This document shows, in pieces, positions 11,743-21,941 of a stretch of 64,000 bases of DNA. The translations under genes and the position numbers were made by a program. Below the pieces are notes generated by a model. The model had not been told where the DNA came from. It ran no database searches and worked only from the letters and a program-made list of their open reading frames with translations. Each line of letters opens with the position of its first letter. Positions within the stretch are counted from its first letter, which is position 1. The stretch is from Cycas panzhihuaensis (Eukaryota > Cycadophyta). Location of the stretch: positions 91,209,741 through 91,273,740 of the forward strand of contig CM041465.1 in assembly GCA_023213395.1 (NCBI GenBank). The letters are read 5' to 3'.

Positions 11743-12774
11743 TTGCCTCCTTTCCAGAACATCTATCCGCAGACCCCCTTCCCACAAGGGGTGTTTCCTC
11801 AAGGAGGGATGGGACCGACACCCCCATCCATTCCTTTGCCGGTTGTCGATCCTTTAGCCCAGGCAAGGGCATGTCCTTTCGTGGACTATAGGTCGACGCC
11901 CTTGTCTGTTGAGGCGTTGAGGACTAACTTGCCGCCTCATCCTCCTGAAGTCCCCAAATTTGACGGGGCCTCGTCGCAAGACCCAACCGAACATGTGCGC
12001 AGCTTTTCCATGGCGTGCATCGACTATTGGGCCTATGACCATATCTTGATGAAGCTCTTCCCGCAGTCCTTGCAGGGTGACGCCCTCAAGTGGTTCTACC
12101 GCCTTCCTGCCCATTCGATTTCCTCATTCCAGCAGCTAGTGGACGAGTTCGTCAACTACTTTGACGTAGCTCGCCCATTCGAAAGCGGAATGAAGGCGCT
12201 TCTGTCGCTCAAACAAGGTCACGATGAGATGAATCGTGACTTTGTGCGGCGCTTTCACGACCTTCTTCATTCCACTAAGGCCACCTTGCCTGAAGAGTTG
12301 AAGAGGGATCTCTTCGTCAATGCACTTCGTCCTGAGGTGCACGTGGAGGTCCTCAAGATGGGGGCAACCACGTGTGACTCCGCGATTTCGAGGTGCTTGG
12401 CGTTGGAGGCCATTGAGATCCAAGCGGGTCTCAAGAAACCTCCCAAGCCCTCGCAACGTCGCGAGGCGCCTCCTCCAGCGAAGGAGACCACACCTTCGCA
12501 GCCCGCTAGGTCCACCTCTCACTGGACTGAGAGGACCTTAGATCCCCTTACCTCCGCCATTCGCTCATTCAAGCGCATGATGAGGGAGCTTAAACTCCAA
12601 CCTCCTTCGTCACCTACCTCCCATAGACCTGTTCAGCAAACTTCTCGTGCGATGCCCCCCAAAGGGGGTAACACCCAGTCTTCTCAAGCAAGGAGGACCG
12701 ATCCTCCCCTTGAGAAGAGTTGGTGTTCCATCCACGGGGAGTGTTTCCACGACGATTCGCGTTGCCGGGCATAG
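11743..12774 (+). CDS. Element C Gag, main open part
   Basis: 343 codons. After a proline-rich start, residues about 65-235 form a Retrotrans_gag domain: VPKFDGASSQDPTEHVRSF, LFPQSLQGDALKWFYRLP, FVNYFDVARPFESGMKALLS, FVRRFHDLLHS and AISRCLALEAIEIQ. The C-terminus has a C-X2-H-X4-H-X4-C motif (CSIHGECFHDDSRC, residues 328-341), a variant nucleocapsid zinc motif seen in plant Ty3/gypsy Gags. The family function is assembly of virus-like particles and RNA packaging. The ATG at 11743 is the first in this frame, but homology upstream (10875-11740) suggests the true start is further 5'. The frame ends at TAG 12772 and then continues open. Confidence 0.85.
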   Translation: MPPFQNIYPQTPFPQGVFPQGGMGPTPPSIPLPVVDPLAQARACPFVDYRSTPLSVEALRTNLPPHPPEVPKFDGASSQDPTEHVRSFSMACIDYWAYDHILMKLFPQSLQGDALKWFYRLPAHSISSFQQLVDEFVNYFDVARPFESGMKALLSLKQGHDEMNRDFVRRFHDLLHSTKATLPEELKRDLFVNALRPEVHVEVLKMGATTCDSAISRCLALEAIEIQAGLKKPPKPSQRREAPPPAKETTPSQPARSTSHWTERTLDPLTSAIRSFKRMMRELKLQPPSSPTSHRPVQQTSRAMPPKGGNTQSSQARRTDPPLEKSWCSIHGECFHDDSRCRA

Positions 12775-13299
12775 CACCCACGCGACGCCCCGCCGCGCGA
12801 TTCGTCCCCTAGGCGAGCATCGAGACCTAACCTCGATCAGCCTGTTCATAGAGACCCGTTCCCCAAACATGGGGAACGCGGTCGTGATGTCCAGCAAAGG
12901 AACAGTCGAAATCGGGATAGATCTCCCGATCCTCGCCCTTCGCATGGTAGAGGGAAGGGTGTGCGAAGGTCACCTTCACCTTCGCACCCGACCGCCGTGC
13001 TCCATCACCTTCGCGGTCCCGCTACAAGGGAAAGAAGGTTGTCCAATTGCTTGAGACCACCTGCTATATGCCTTAACCTTGGCCTCAAGTCGCTAAAGAG
13101 GCACCTGCACTCTTCATCCACATCTTACCTTGATCCTCTTCCGGAAGCCGTTCCTCCGGAGATTCCTGCGCTTCCCAAGACTATTCTCGTCCACCCCGGT
13201 CGATTCGACTTTAGAAGGGCACTTACCCAACCCACAGGGAAGGGTAAACCCTTTTCTATTGTTGACGAGCTCTATACCGCCGCCATGGAATGTCCTTGA
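12775..13299 (+). pseudogene. Element C basic linker, same frame as Gag after a TAG
   Basis: Directly after the TAG at 12772-12774 the same frame is open for 174 codons to TGA at 13297. It is rich in Arg, Ser and Pro, then reads LPKTILVHPGRFDFRRALTQ and PFSIVDELYTAAMECP. Either the TAG is a decay mutation in a continuous Gag-protease frame, or it marks the Gag end with readthrough. The sequence alone does not decide. Confidence 0.6.
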
Positions 13300-14029
13300 T
13301 GGACGCCTTGAGAAGCCGCCTCGAGCAACGTGCTCTTCTTCTCGAAGCTCTTGGCCAACAAGATGCTTCCATCCATGCGATAGGTGCTACCTCCCATGGA
13401 CCACCTGTCATCTCCTTTGATCCCAGAGATCTCCCATCTCCCAAAGAAGTGAGAAGCTTTTGCATTACCCGTTCATCATTACCATTGATACTCCTGATTG
13501 TATCATAAAGAGGACCGTTGTAGACAATGGCTCCTTGGTTAATGCTATGCCTGTGCGTATGCTCAAGGAGTTAGGCATAGTAGCTCTTGAGTCTATCCCT
13601 TGGAAATGCCAAGGGTATGATGGGACTGAGAAGTCCCCTTTAGGGACAGTCTCCCTTTCCCTCACCTTAGGAGGGAAAACTGTTTCTGTCGAAGTTGCTG
13701 TACTCGATGTCGATGTGGAGTACAACCTCTTGTTGGGCCGACCATGGCTCGACCAGATGGGAGCAATCTGCTCCACACAATGGGGGCAACTTAAATTTGT
13801 CCATGAAGGACAAGTTAAAGTTATCGCCCGTGAGCCTATGCCGTCTCACACCTCTCATCCAGCCTGCCAGGCTGTTTTCGATGATGAAGATAGTGATCCT
13901 GAGGAGGCTACCCCTTCTGTGGGACCTTTGTTTCAGGAGACCGACCTTCATCAGTCGAGCCCTATGCCATGTCATGAGCCAAACCTGGTTAGGTTTGCCC
14001 CTATTGGCGTAGGTGGTTACTGCATTTAG
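13290..14029 (+). pseudogene. Element C retropepsin-like aspartic protease
   Basis: Two overlapping frames. 13290-13505 gives VISFDPRDLPSPKE, the lead-in typical of Tat-type gypsy proteases. 13460-14029 gives IKRTVVDNGSLVNAMPVRML, with the catalytic Asp in D-N-G-S, and EYNLLLGRPWLDQMGA, the conserved C-terminal motif of the fold. The domain would cleave Gag. Downstream is an acidic tail (DDEDSDPEEA) ending at TAG 14027. The change of frame near 13450 is probably decay. Confidence 0.8.
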
Positions 14030-14034
14030 CCGCC

Positions 14035-14511
14035 ATGGATGATTCTGATTCGGATAGCGAGGGTTATGGGCCCTCTCCTCGACGTGTCACCCTGGTTTCG
14101 CGAGCACTTAGGGGAATATCTCGATCAGATATTCTCGCTCTTCCTCATTCTACAGTGGCTCCCGAGCCACTGGTCCTAAACCAGCCATCTATTTTACCTC
14201 CTCGGCCTCCCCGAGCGGTTTCACGTAGGTGCCCACGTCGACGAGCCACTCGTAGAGGCACTTCTTCTTCACGCTCTAGATCCTTACCTCGGACTAGAGC
14301 CACTCTTACTCGGATGCAACCTTGCCACGCGGTCCGCCGTGTGCCAAGTCCGTTGCACTCATCTAGTTCCGACCATAGCAAGTTTACTGGTAGACCTAGC
14401 CACACTGGCCCTACTCTTCGTCACCTATCTCCTACCCTGCGTGTGGCTACCCCTACCTTTATGGGGTCTAGGCACACCTCTTCCTCTCCCCGTACTCCGA
14501 AACGAGCCTAA
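14035..14511 (+). CDS. Short Ser/Arg/Pro-rich ORF downstream of protease in C
   Basis: 158 codons beginning MDDSDSDSEGYGPSPRRVTL, then strongly basic and serine/arginine-rich with no recognisable domain. It starts six bases after the protease stop. It could be a former C-terminal extension of the protease or Gag polyprotein, or a chance GC-rich ORF. No RT motif is present in any frame between here and the 3' LTR. Confidence 0.35.
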   Translation: MDDSDSDSEGYGPSPRRVTLVSRALRGISRSDILALPHSTVAPEPLVLNQPSILPPRPPRAVSRRCPRRRATRRGTSSSRSRSLPRTRATLTRMQPCHAVRRVPSPLHSSSSDHSKFTGRPSHTGPTLRHLSPTLRVATPTFMGSRHTSSSPRTPKRA

Positions 14512-14664
14512 ACTACCATCTCAGATTGTTCTCATTCTTCCCAACCATAGGTTGAATGGAAATTTAAGATGGATCCTTGCTCCTAAACGAGCTTAAACTA
14601 CCATTTTGAACTGTCTCCATTCTCCCCAACTGCGGGTGGAATGGCAGTTTGAGGTAGATTTCTC
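14495..14664 (+). repeat. Two 85-bp direct repeats containing inverted repeats
   Basis: Units start at 14495 (ctccgaaacgagcctaaact) and 14580 (ctcctaaacgagcttaaact). Each contains aaactaccat...ggaatggcagttt-like arms that could form a stem around ccattctccccaac and ggtggaatgg. Confidence 0.75.
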
Positions 14665-14940
14665 TTCGGTTTTGCTTCTGGTTCCTCCCGCGGAACCCGC
14701 GTTCCCGTATGCTCTTGGGAACCTTTGTCCTCCTACTTGGGCATCCTCCAACTAGGACGACGCTAGGGAGTATCGTTACTCCCCCTCCCGTGCTTGTGGT
14801 TTCCTTCGCATATTCCGCTATGCCCCCCTGTGGACGTGCATGTCGCCCTATCTTCTAACCTCACACCTCTCGATCACCTCTGCTTACGGTGGATGTGTGT
14901 GCTCCTGTTAGACATATGGCCATACATGGAAGGAAACACA

Positions 14941-15135
14941 CGCATATTACAACAAAATATTTACAACAAATATCTACAACGAAAACCTCGTGATATTTAC
15001 AAAACTTTACAACAAAACATATACATTTACACATTCACATACTTGCATATTTTCATATTTACGTTTACAACATACAAAAATCATTCATTTACAAAATAAA
15101 TCATACATGCTACCTCTATCATACATGATACACAC
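14941..15135 (+). repeat. AT-rich tttacaa-motif island in element C
   Basis: About 195 bp with repeated tttacaa/acaacaaa motifs and very little G on this strand, abruptly different from the GC-rich element on both sides. It lies 350 bp upstream of the 3' LTR. Role unknown. Confidence 0.65.
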
Positions 15136-15485
15136 CATTTCATGTGGAGGTTTGTCCGCCACCGCGCCCAAGTCTCCTGCTGTCGCTTGCTAGATATGCT
15201 TGCTCACTTTGTTGGATGCCCTCTTACTTCACGTTGCACCTTGGCAACGGGGCATCCGTTGTATTGCTCTGGGCCGGTTTGGTCGATGCTCAGACGGCGT
15301 GGCGGCCCCTACGTTGTCCTCGCCTCTCTCCCTTGTCCACGCGTTCCCACGACACTTGCCTACGCCCTTGGATCACGTCTTTGCTCTTGATTGCTCTTAT
15401 ATATATATATGCATGTGCTACTCATGTTTCTTAATTGTCGATTCGCCATCACATTACGCCCGGTGAGGCTCACGCCATAAGGCGA
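15136..15485 (+). other. 3' untranslated stretch before 3' LTR of C
   Basis: GC-rich, without a recognised domain. Overlapping ORFs (15142-15466) occur in all three frames, which is typical of GC-rich non-coding DNA. No clear polypurine tract before 15486; only a short aaggcga is present. Confidence 0.5.
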
Positions 15486-15976
15486 TGTTTCACCTAGTGG
15501 GAATGGACTCGGACGATCGTCGACACGGTTTGTGCGTGTATATGTTCTTACTTTTCTTACTTATGTTTGCTAAGGGAATTTAGAATAGTTTGATTGACAT
15601 GTGCTTACCTGCACGCGTTGCTCGTTTGCCTGTTCATAATGCATGTGCCTAACGGCACCTCTTAGCCTATGACGACTCACTGGGGGCATCCATAAGCGGA
15701 TGCGACACCTCAGATGGCGATGACCACCACGATGTCTCCATGGTCTTTCGGGATGCTCCCGCCAAATTGCTTTGCTCTTGTTACAAGATGTCGCTTATGT
15801 TGCAAACCCTTCCTAAGCTCGGTTTAACCCTTAGTTAGGGCTCTTGCACCATTTTGGGTACTTGCCCACGGCTTGGGCATTCCCTCGCTTGTTCCCATTC
15901 ATGATTAGCCTCTATTTTTGCCTCAAAACCTGATTTCGCTGCTTATTTTTCTCTTTTTTGAAATTTCAGTGCATCT

Positions 15977-16050
15977 GCAAACTTAGCGGTACCACAAAGT
16001 TTGCGGTAGCATGCATGCATCTGCAGTAAACTTAGCGGACTGCGAAGTTT
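15977..16050 (+). repeat. Paired hairpin motifs in U3 of element C
   Basis: gcaaactt...aagtttgc (15977-15984 / 15997-16004) and aaactt...aagttt (16028-16033 / 16045-16050) form two adjacent inverted repeats around similar cores (agcggtaccac and agcggactgcg). They lie about 130-200 bp upstream of the TATA-like box. The other LTR has a related but altered version at about 8585-8660. Confidence 0.6.
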
Positions 16051-16176
16051 GCCGCAGACGACCGCTTAAAATTTGAAAAGAGAAACCACGACGATGCTGG
16101 CCGCTGCTGAATCGCCGCGTGGCTCAGACGATCGAGGCGCCCCAAGGCCCCCAACGTTCACTTGCTATGCCCAAGG

Positions 16177-16184
16177 CATAAAAG
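16177..16184 (+). promoter_or_regulatory. TATA-like box in 3' LTR of C
   Basis: CATAAAAG at the position equivalent to 8786-8793; conserved flanks. Confidence 0.5.
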
Positions 16185-18005
16185 CCTTTTTCTTACTCAT
16201 TGGCATCATTCTTCACTTCATTTTTTCAAGTTTTTCTAGAGCAACTTCTTCACAAAGAGACAAAGCAAAGAAACAGTGAACAAGAGAACTTCTTCTACAA
16301 AGAAGGGGACAGAGGTGAAGTGGCCCATTACCAGCTGGAGTTGCAGGGCCATTGCTGCCCCCTACGGAGCTCCATTGCAAGCACCACTCCTCTCCACAAA
16401 TACCCAAAGCTTCAAGAGGTTTTCTTCACCAAAAGACCACTTCAAAGACCCATCTTCAAGCTCTCAACTTGCATGAAGCTCTACTCTTCTACTCTCATGC
16501 AAAGGACATTCAACACCATCTCTTAGACATTGCTTGGGCTGCTGCTCCAAGTAGCCAAGGTACATGCATGCATGCTCTCTCCCATTCAAGGTAGTTCTTG
16601 TCTTTCATTGGTGCTTTTTGCCCGTTTTTTGTTATTTTACTTGCAAGCTCTTCTCCTTCTTTTGTGTGTGCTTTCCTTGGAATTTCATTTGCCATTTGAT
16701 GCAAGTAGCCTTGTTAGTTATGGCTTGCTATAGGGCTTTTTAGATTGGGCCCATTTCTTCACATTTCTTTGAGACTCATCCTTACCCCTTAGCTTGCTCT
16801 TTCACCGTTTCTTAAGTTAGCTTGACAAAGGGTCTTGCACGAGGATTTGAGGGAGATAGCGGGGTTAGTCCCCCATTGCCGTCCTTCTCCCCAAGGGTTC
16901 CGGCCCTTGTCCTCTCTCCCTTTACTACCCGCTCTCTTGGGAAACGAGGTTAGGAAGCCTAAGGAGTCAGTTTGAACTCTCTTCTTGGCGTAGGTAGCTT
17001 GTCACAACCTATCTCACCTTATTGCCTACTAGTATTACTTTCCCGAACCCCGTGGAGACCTCTCGTGGGTGAGTTAGCCATCCCGAGGCTACGCTCGATC
17101 CCATTTGGTGCTTTTTATGGTGTATGATAGCTTGCATGTTTACCGTACAATTCCGTTTCATTTTTGTTATGCTTTAGTGCTTAACTACGTTTTGCTAGCT
17201 TAGTTGATTTTATTGCCATATATATATATATCTTGTTGTGTCAGAGCCTCTCTCCCGAGAGGAGGGCGTTTGTTGGGATTATTAGCGGATTGCGTTGGAG
17301 GAATCATTGCGAGATCGACCGTTCTGGTCGGCCTACCATATGGTATTTCTTCTCCTTTTGCGGTTGAGCTTTGCTTTCGTTTCCTTCATTTCATTTAGTC
17401 CTTGCATGCTTTTGGGGAGGTAAGTGCACCCCGTTCGTTGTCTGTGATCGACGTTGCATGCGCGGGAGGAGGAAAGGAGCGCAACTAAGGAGGGAACCGT
17501 GCTTGCTCGAATCACGGATCCGGTATTCTTCGCATACCTTTCATATTTTCTTTATGCTTTTATGTTTTCTTTGCATTTACTGTTATAGATAAAGGAACAT
17601 AAAGGAAAGAAGAAAACAACCTTTTATTGTGTATTCGCTGTTCGTACTATTTCTTTACATTGCATAACATAGGAATAGAAGACTTGTTTGCGTTGTATCC
17701 CCTAGCCGCATTCTACCCCGTATTCTTTACACTTTTGGTTGGTTGCCCCCTCGTCGCCTTCTCATTGCCTTGAGAAGTAGCGACGCCGAGGATCTTTTTT
17801 TCCCTTCCCGCCATCCCGAGGGGAGGAAGGCCCCGTCTTGCACGGCCACCAGGAAGCAACCAGCACCTTGGGCCCCATACCCGGCCTCGGCCAAGACGGA
17901 CGTCCTGCGAGGTATGATCCTCGCTATTTAGCCTGTTTAGCGTATTGTTTTATGCCCTTCCCGCTAGGCGTTGGATCATTGCCCCGCGGCGAGCGTTTCA
18001 GTAAG

Positions 18006-18890
18006 AATGTGGGTGGTAGCTATAAAGAGCCAAAAAGGGGGACATACCAATCGTAGAATGATGGGAGGAGTTATACCAATACTCGGCTAGGGCAAGTTAT
18101 GAGGTCCACTTAGCTTGGTGTTCTGAAGCAAAGCAACATAGATAAGTTTCTAAAGTTTTGTTTAGAACCTCAGATTAGCCATCTGTTTGTGGGTGGTAGG
18201 CAGAGCTCATGTTAAATGAGGTTCCAACAGCCTTAAAGAGTTCTTGCCAAAAGGAGCTAGTAAACTTAGGGTCTCAGTCACAAATGATAGATGATGGAAA
18301 ACCATGGAGGCAAAATATGAATTAAACATATAAGTCAGCGAGACGGGAGGATGAATATGAGATGTGCACTGGGAGAAAGTGTGAGTACTTGGTTAATCGA
18401 TCAATGATTACCCAAATGGAGTCAAACCCAGCAGATGGGGGTAGGCCCGTGATGAAGTCCATGGCAATATCTTGCCACTTGCCTTGTGGAATATTTAATG
18501 GTTGGAGAAGGCTAGGGAGAGGTTTGGTCTCTAGTTTATTTCATTGACAGGTGTCACATTCTGATACGAAGGTGAATATGGTGGTCTTCATGTGGGGCTA
18601 AAAGAAATTTGTGCAAATCTGTCGATAAGTCTTATCGAAGCCAGAGTGGTTGCCAAGGGGGGACGAGTGGTATTCTGTTAGGATTTTAGGGATGAATGAG
18701 GAGGAGGGATGGACAAAGACACGATTGTGGTAGAGGAGATGATTGTTGAAGGTTGACCAACCTTTATGGGTGAGAACTTTTTCCCTCCAATTAGGATAGT
18801 TTAGCTGGGCTTGATTTTCAACACATAGTTCATCAAGCCGAAGGGGTTGGGGGTTGCTGATGGCATGGAGGCTTGGGTTAGGAATATTGT
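18006..18890 (-). pseudogene. Chromovirus B integrase, N-terminal and core parts
   Basis: On the - strand a zinc-finger region (YHSSPLGNHSGFDKTYRQI, about 18598-18690, then FVSECDTCQ) is followed by the core DDE domain: [30 protein letters not shown], and SSAYHPQTDG before NKTLETYL, supplying Asp, Asp and Glu. Element C interrupts the protein after the core, at 18005/8089. Stops occur between motifs. Would insert cDNA into chromatin if intact. Confidence 0.92.
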
Positions 18891-19379
18891 CATTAGGATG
18901 GAGACGTGAAAGAGCATCTGCCACTGTATTATCTTTACCTTTTTTATATGCTATTGAGAAGTCAAAGACTTATAATCGATGAACCCACTTAGCTTGTTCT
19001 TCAGACAAGACTGGCTGAGTCAATAAATTATGGAGGCTATGATGATCCGTAAGAATAATGAACTTAGAGCCTAATAGATATTACTGCCATTTATCAATAG
19101 CATGGAGAATATCCTTCATTTCTTTCTGATATGTAGAGAGATAAAGCTCGTGATATTTTAATTTTTGGCTTTCAAATGCAATGGGATGAGAGTCTTACAT
19201 TAGGACTGCACCTAAACCAAACCCTGAAGCATTGCATTCAAGTTGGAAGGGTTGGTTAAAATCAGGAGTGATGAGGACCAGAGTGGAGGTCATTACAACC
19301 TTGAGGTGGGAAAAGGCAGCCTCTACTTCGGGAGACCATTGAAAAGCCTCTTTATGAAGGAGGTTAGTTAATGGGGTGG
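18890..19379 (-). pseudogene. Chromovirus B RNase H
   Basis: - strand motifs: AFQWSPEVEAAFSHLK (connection), FQLECNASGFGLGAVLM (catalytic Asp position changed to Asn), FIILTDHHSLHNLLTQPVLS, and the C-terminal NTVADALSRLHPND. Standard gypsy-type RNase H between RT and integrase; single stops remain. Confidence 0.9.
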
Positions 19380-20240
19380 CAAGAGTAGTATAATTACGTA
19401 TAAAGCATCGATAAAACCCTGTGAGCCCAAGAAATGCTCATAGTTGGGTAAGAGTGGTAGGTATTGGCCACATTGTGATGACCGATATTTTGTCGGGGTC
19501 TACACGCATTCTTCTGATGATATGATATGACCCAAATATTTAAGTTCTGATTGTCCAAACTCACACTTAGATAGTTTTGCATAGAGTTGGTGGTTCTGCA
19601 ATATTTGAAGAACAATTTCTAAGTGTTGGATATGTAGATCCAGGCAGGCATTATAAATAAGAATGTCATCGAAGAAAACTATGATAAACTTTTAAAGGTA
19701 GGACCTAAAGATTTTATTCATGAGAGCTTGGAAGGTTGCTGGGGCATTGCAAAGGCCAAAGGGCATTGCTTGAAACTCAAAATGGCCATGATGTATGCGA
19801 AATGCTGTCTTATGACAATCTTATGGGGCAATTGGGATTTGGTAGTAACCAGATTGGAGGTCTAACTTAGAAAAGATGGTTGCGCCATGGATTTCATCTA
19901 GCATGTCATCTATGCGAGGGGTGGGAAACTTATTTTTAATGGTAATCTTATTTAATTCCCTATAGTCAACACAATGGCAAAAGGAGTCATCCTTCTTCTG
20001 AACTAAGACAATTGGGGCTGCATAAGGGCTTTTACTAAGTTGGATTATGCCCATGTCGAGGAGCTCATTTGTGAGTTTCTCGATTTCATTCTTTTGGAAG
20101 TATGAGTTATGGTAAGGTCGAAGGCTGATGGGGTCATGTTTAGATTGGAGGTCAATTGTATGAAAGAAACCGCGGTTGGAAGTGGTGGTGGCAGGCAGAG
20201 AGGTAAATACTTATTCATATTGGGTAATGACATCCTGGAT
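19380..20240 (-). pseudogene. Chromovirus B reverse transcriptase
   Basis: - strand: MGIIQLSKSPYAAPIVLVQK, VDYRELNKITIKNKFPTPRI, FSKLDLQSGYYQIPI (ORF 19821-20054). The catalytic motif FFDDILIY lies at about 19655-19690, then KCEFGQSELKYLGH. The usual (Y/F)xDD is intact, but stops and a frame change separate the halves. Confidence 0.93.
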
Positions 20241-20629
20241 GTAGGGATGAATTTATGGTTCAATTTGAATATTATTGAGGCAGACTATATACCCTAGGTG
20301 AGATTAAAGATGGCGTTTCATACGTCCAGGAGAGACTACTTGATTAGGGGGGGATTGCATTCCATAAATTTTGTGGTTTCACCCCATGTGGTCTTTGAAG
20401 GCAATGAATGGATTTGTAGGCGAGTTGTTCGTGCTATAGGTCCCTAGTGTTTGCAACTATTGAATCCCAAAGATGGCATCAGATCCTCCTATTAATAAGG
20501 CATAGAAGTCTGACACCAAAAGGTATGAGCCAATTTGGACTTGGAGGTTTTTAATAACACCTGCATAATGGAGTTTCTGGTACCTTGGTAAAGAACATGT
20601 GAAGCCAGTTTTTGGGACAATATATAGGT

Positions 20630-20880
20630 TAAGTTATCTAGAAATTGAAATATCAATGAAGTTAAGTGACGCACCACCGTCGATCAAGATAGATATTGGA
20701 GTCTTGTGGAGAATGCCTCTAACTCTTAGGGGTTCAGGGCAAGAGGAGGTGGTGACAACAGATATAGATACTTCAGGTTGGGGGTCTGGTGCAAGATCAT
20801 CATGGGTTTCATCATCAGCCTCCTTGTCAGAGTTAGAATCAAAGGGATCGTCAGGGGAGAGGGATGGGTCAATTGAGAAA
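20630..20880 (-). pseudogene. Chromovirus B protease
   Basis: - strand ORF 20634-20942 spans the Gag zinc motif and protease: ISILIDGGASLNFID carries the active-site-like D-G-G-A, where active relatives have D-S/T-G-A. Preceded by an acidic linker. Confidence 0.8.
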
Positions 20881-21941
20881 ACCATACACCGCGCTTTACA
20901 AAAATGACCATGCCTAGAAGTCAACTTTTCTGTACACTGCATACAAAGGCCAGCCTCAAGTCGACATTGTGCTCCATCTTGAGAAATCTGGACAGTTTTG
21001 GTGGATGTATCCTCATTATAGCAATCAATAGATGGTCGAGAATCATCCTGTCATGGTCGAGGACGTGTGAAGTCAGCTTGAGGATAAAAGACATCATCAA
21101 ATCAAGGTCGAGGTCGCTGGAGGTCTGCTTGTTGAGTGCATGAGAACCAAGAGTTATCCTGTCGAATCGCTGAGGGTCTGTCTGCTGCAAACTCAACTTC
21201 TACTGCATGGGCCCATTTGAAAACTTCCTTAAGGGAGTAAATTGCCATTGTCTTTAATATCATCTAAATATGGTCTTGGAGTGCTACCATATAAATATCA
21301 ATTACTGTTTGTTTGTCCAAGTTTTGGTTTTTTGGCGTGCAGTTATGTAAAGCTTGAAATTCATCCATGCAAGCTTCTACAGTTGATGTCTGCTTAAGCT
21401 GGGTGAGTTGTGTGAAAAAAGATTGACTTCATATATCTTCATATTGCTTGAAGAAACAACTAGTGAAGTGGGACCAAGTTTGGTGAGAGGGATATTCCTG
21501 CTTCCACCAGTTAAACCAATGGTGAGATCGACCATCTAAATGAATGGAAGCATATAAGAGTTGGTCCTCTTTTGACATTGGGTGGAGAGTGAAGTAAGAT
21601 TCTAACTTATTAATCCAGCTTCGAGTGCACTCTCTATTCATGCCTGGATCAAAGATAGGAATGTTGATCTTATGGTGGAAAAATGGCTATCTTGGTGGAG
21701 AACCTCTTGTATGTGCATTGCTTCCTAGAGAAGGGGGAGGTTGGTTGCCCATTGAGGTAGAAGCTCCTGTGCTTTGGGGTTGGGGTGACACCCACTGTTG
21801 AAGCAGTTTGATAATCTCTTTCCTAGTGTCGTCTAGGTCAGATTTGGTAGGCATGCTACTGAGTTTATCGCTGACCTCTATTTTGAAGTTAGACAAATTA
21901 TTGGTCAACTCAGAAATTTTTTCTATTTGATTTTTTGCCAT
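20881..21941 (-). pseudogene. Chromovirus B gag
   Basis: Starts at ATG 21941 (- strand): MAKNQIEKISELTNNLSNF, a coiled-coil-like N-terminus, then a proline-rich linker. The capsid domain reads RSWINKLESYFTLHPMSKED and HWFNWWKQEYPSHQTWSHFT (21429-21641). A zinc knuckle CMQCTEKLTSRHGHFC follows at about 20890-20945, the C-X2-C-X8-H-X2-C form usual in chromoviruses. Frameshifts separate these blocks. Confidence 0.88.

Larger units (their letters stand above)
8094..18000 (+). mobile_element. Non-autonomous TR-GAG-like LTR element C (Gag + protease only)
   Basis: A 9.9-kb element with 2.5-kb LTRs (8094-10613, 15486-18000), exact GTAAG target duplication (8089-8093, 18001-18005), and TG...CA ends. 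It is much GC-richer than everything around it. The internal 4.87 kb encodes a gypsy-type Gag and a retropepsin-like domain but no reverse transcriptase, RNase H or integrase, so it depends on enzymes from elsewhere. LTR copies are very similar apart from small indels, and it is inserted in B, which is inserted in A, so it is the youngest layer. No convincing primer site or polypurine tract was found; the sequence after the 5' LTR contains a T-arm-like ACCGGGATCG that could be a decayed tRNA-complementary site. Confidence 0.9.
15486..18000 (+). repeat. 3' LTR of element C (2515 bp)
   Basis: Begins TGTTTCACCTAG, ends GAGCGTTTCA, and is directly followed by the target duplicate GTAAG. Differences from the 5' copy are mainly short indels, many at CG/GC-rich spots. 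Confidence 0.93.

Noticed and set aside
10611-12945. Antisense ORFs across element C (10611-10907, 11513-11872, 11854-12114, 12136-12522, 12610-12945)
   Set aside because: Shadows of the GC-rich Gag coding strand; no recognisable domain.
15142-15466. Three overlapping ORFs before the 3' LTR of C as a possible RT remnant
   Set aside because: No RT, RNase H or integrase motif in any frame; composition explains the open frames.
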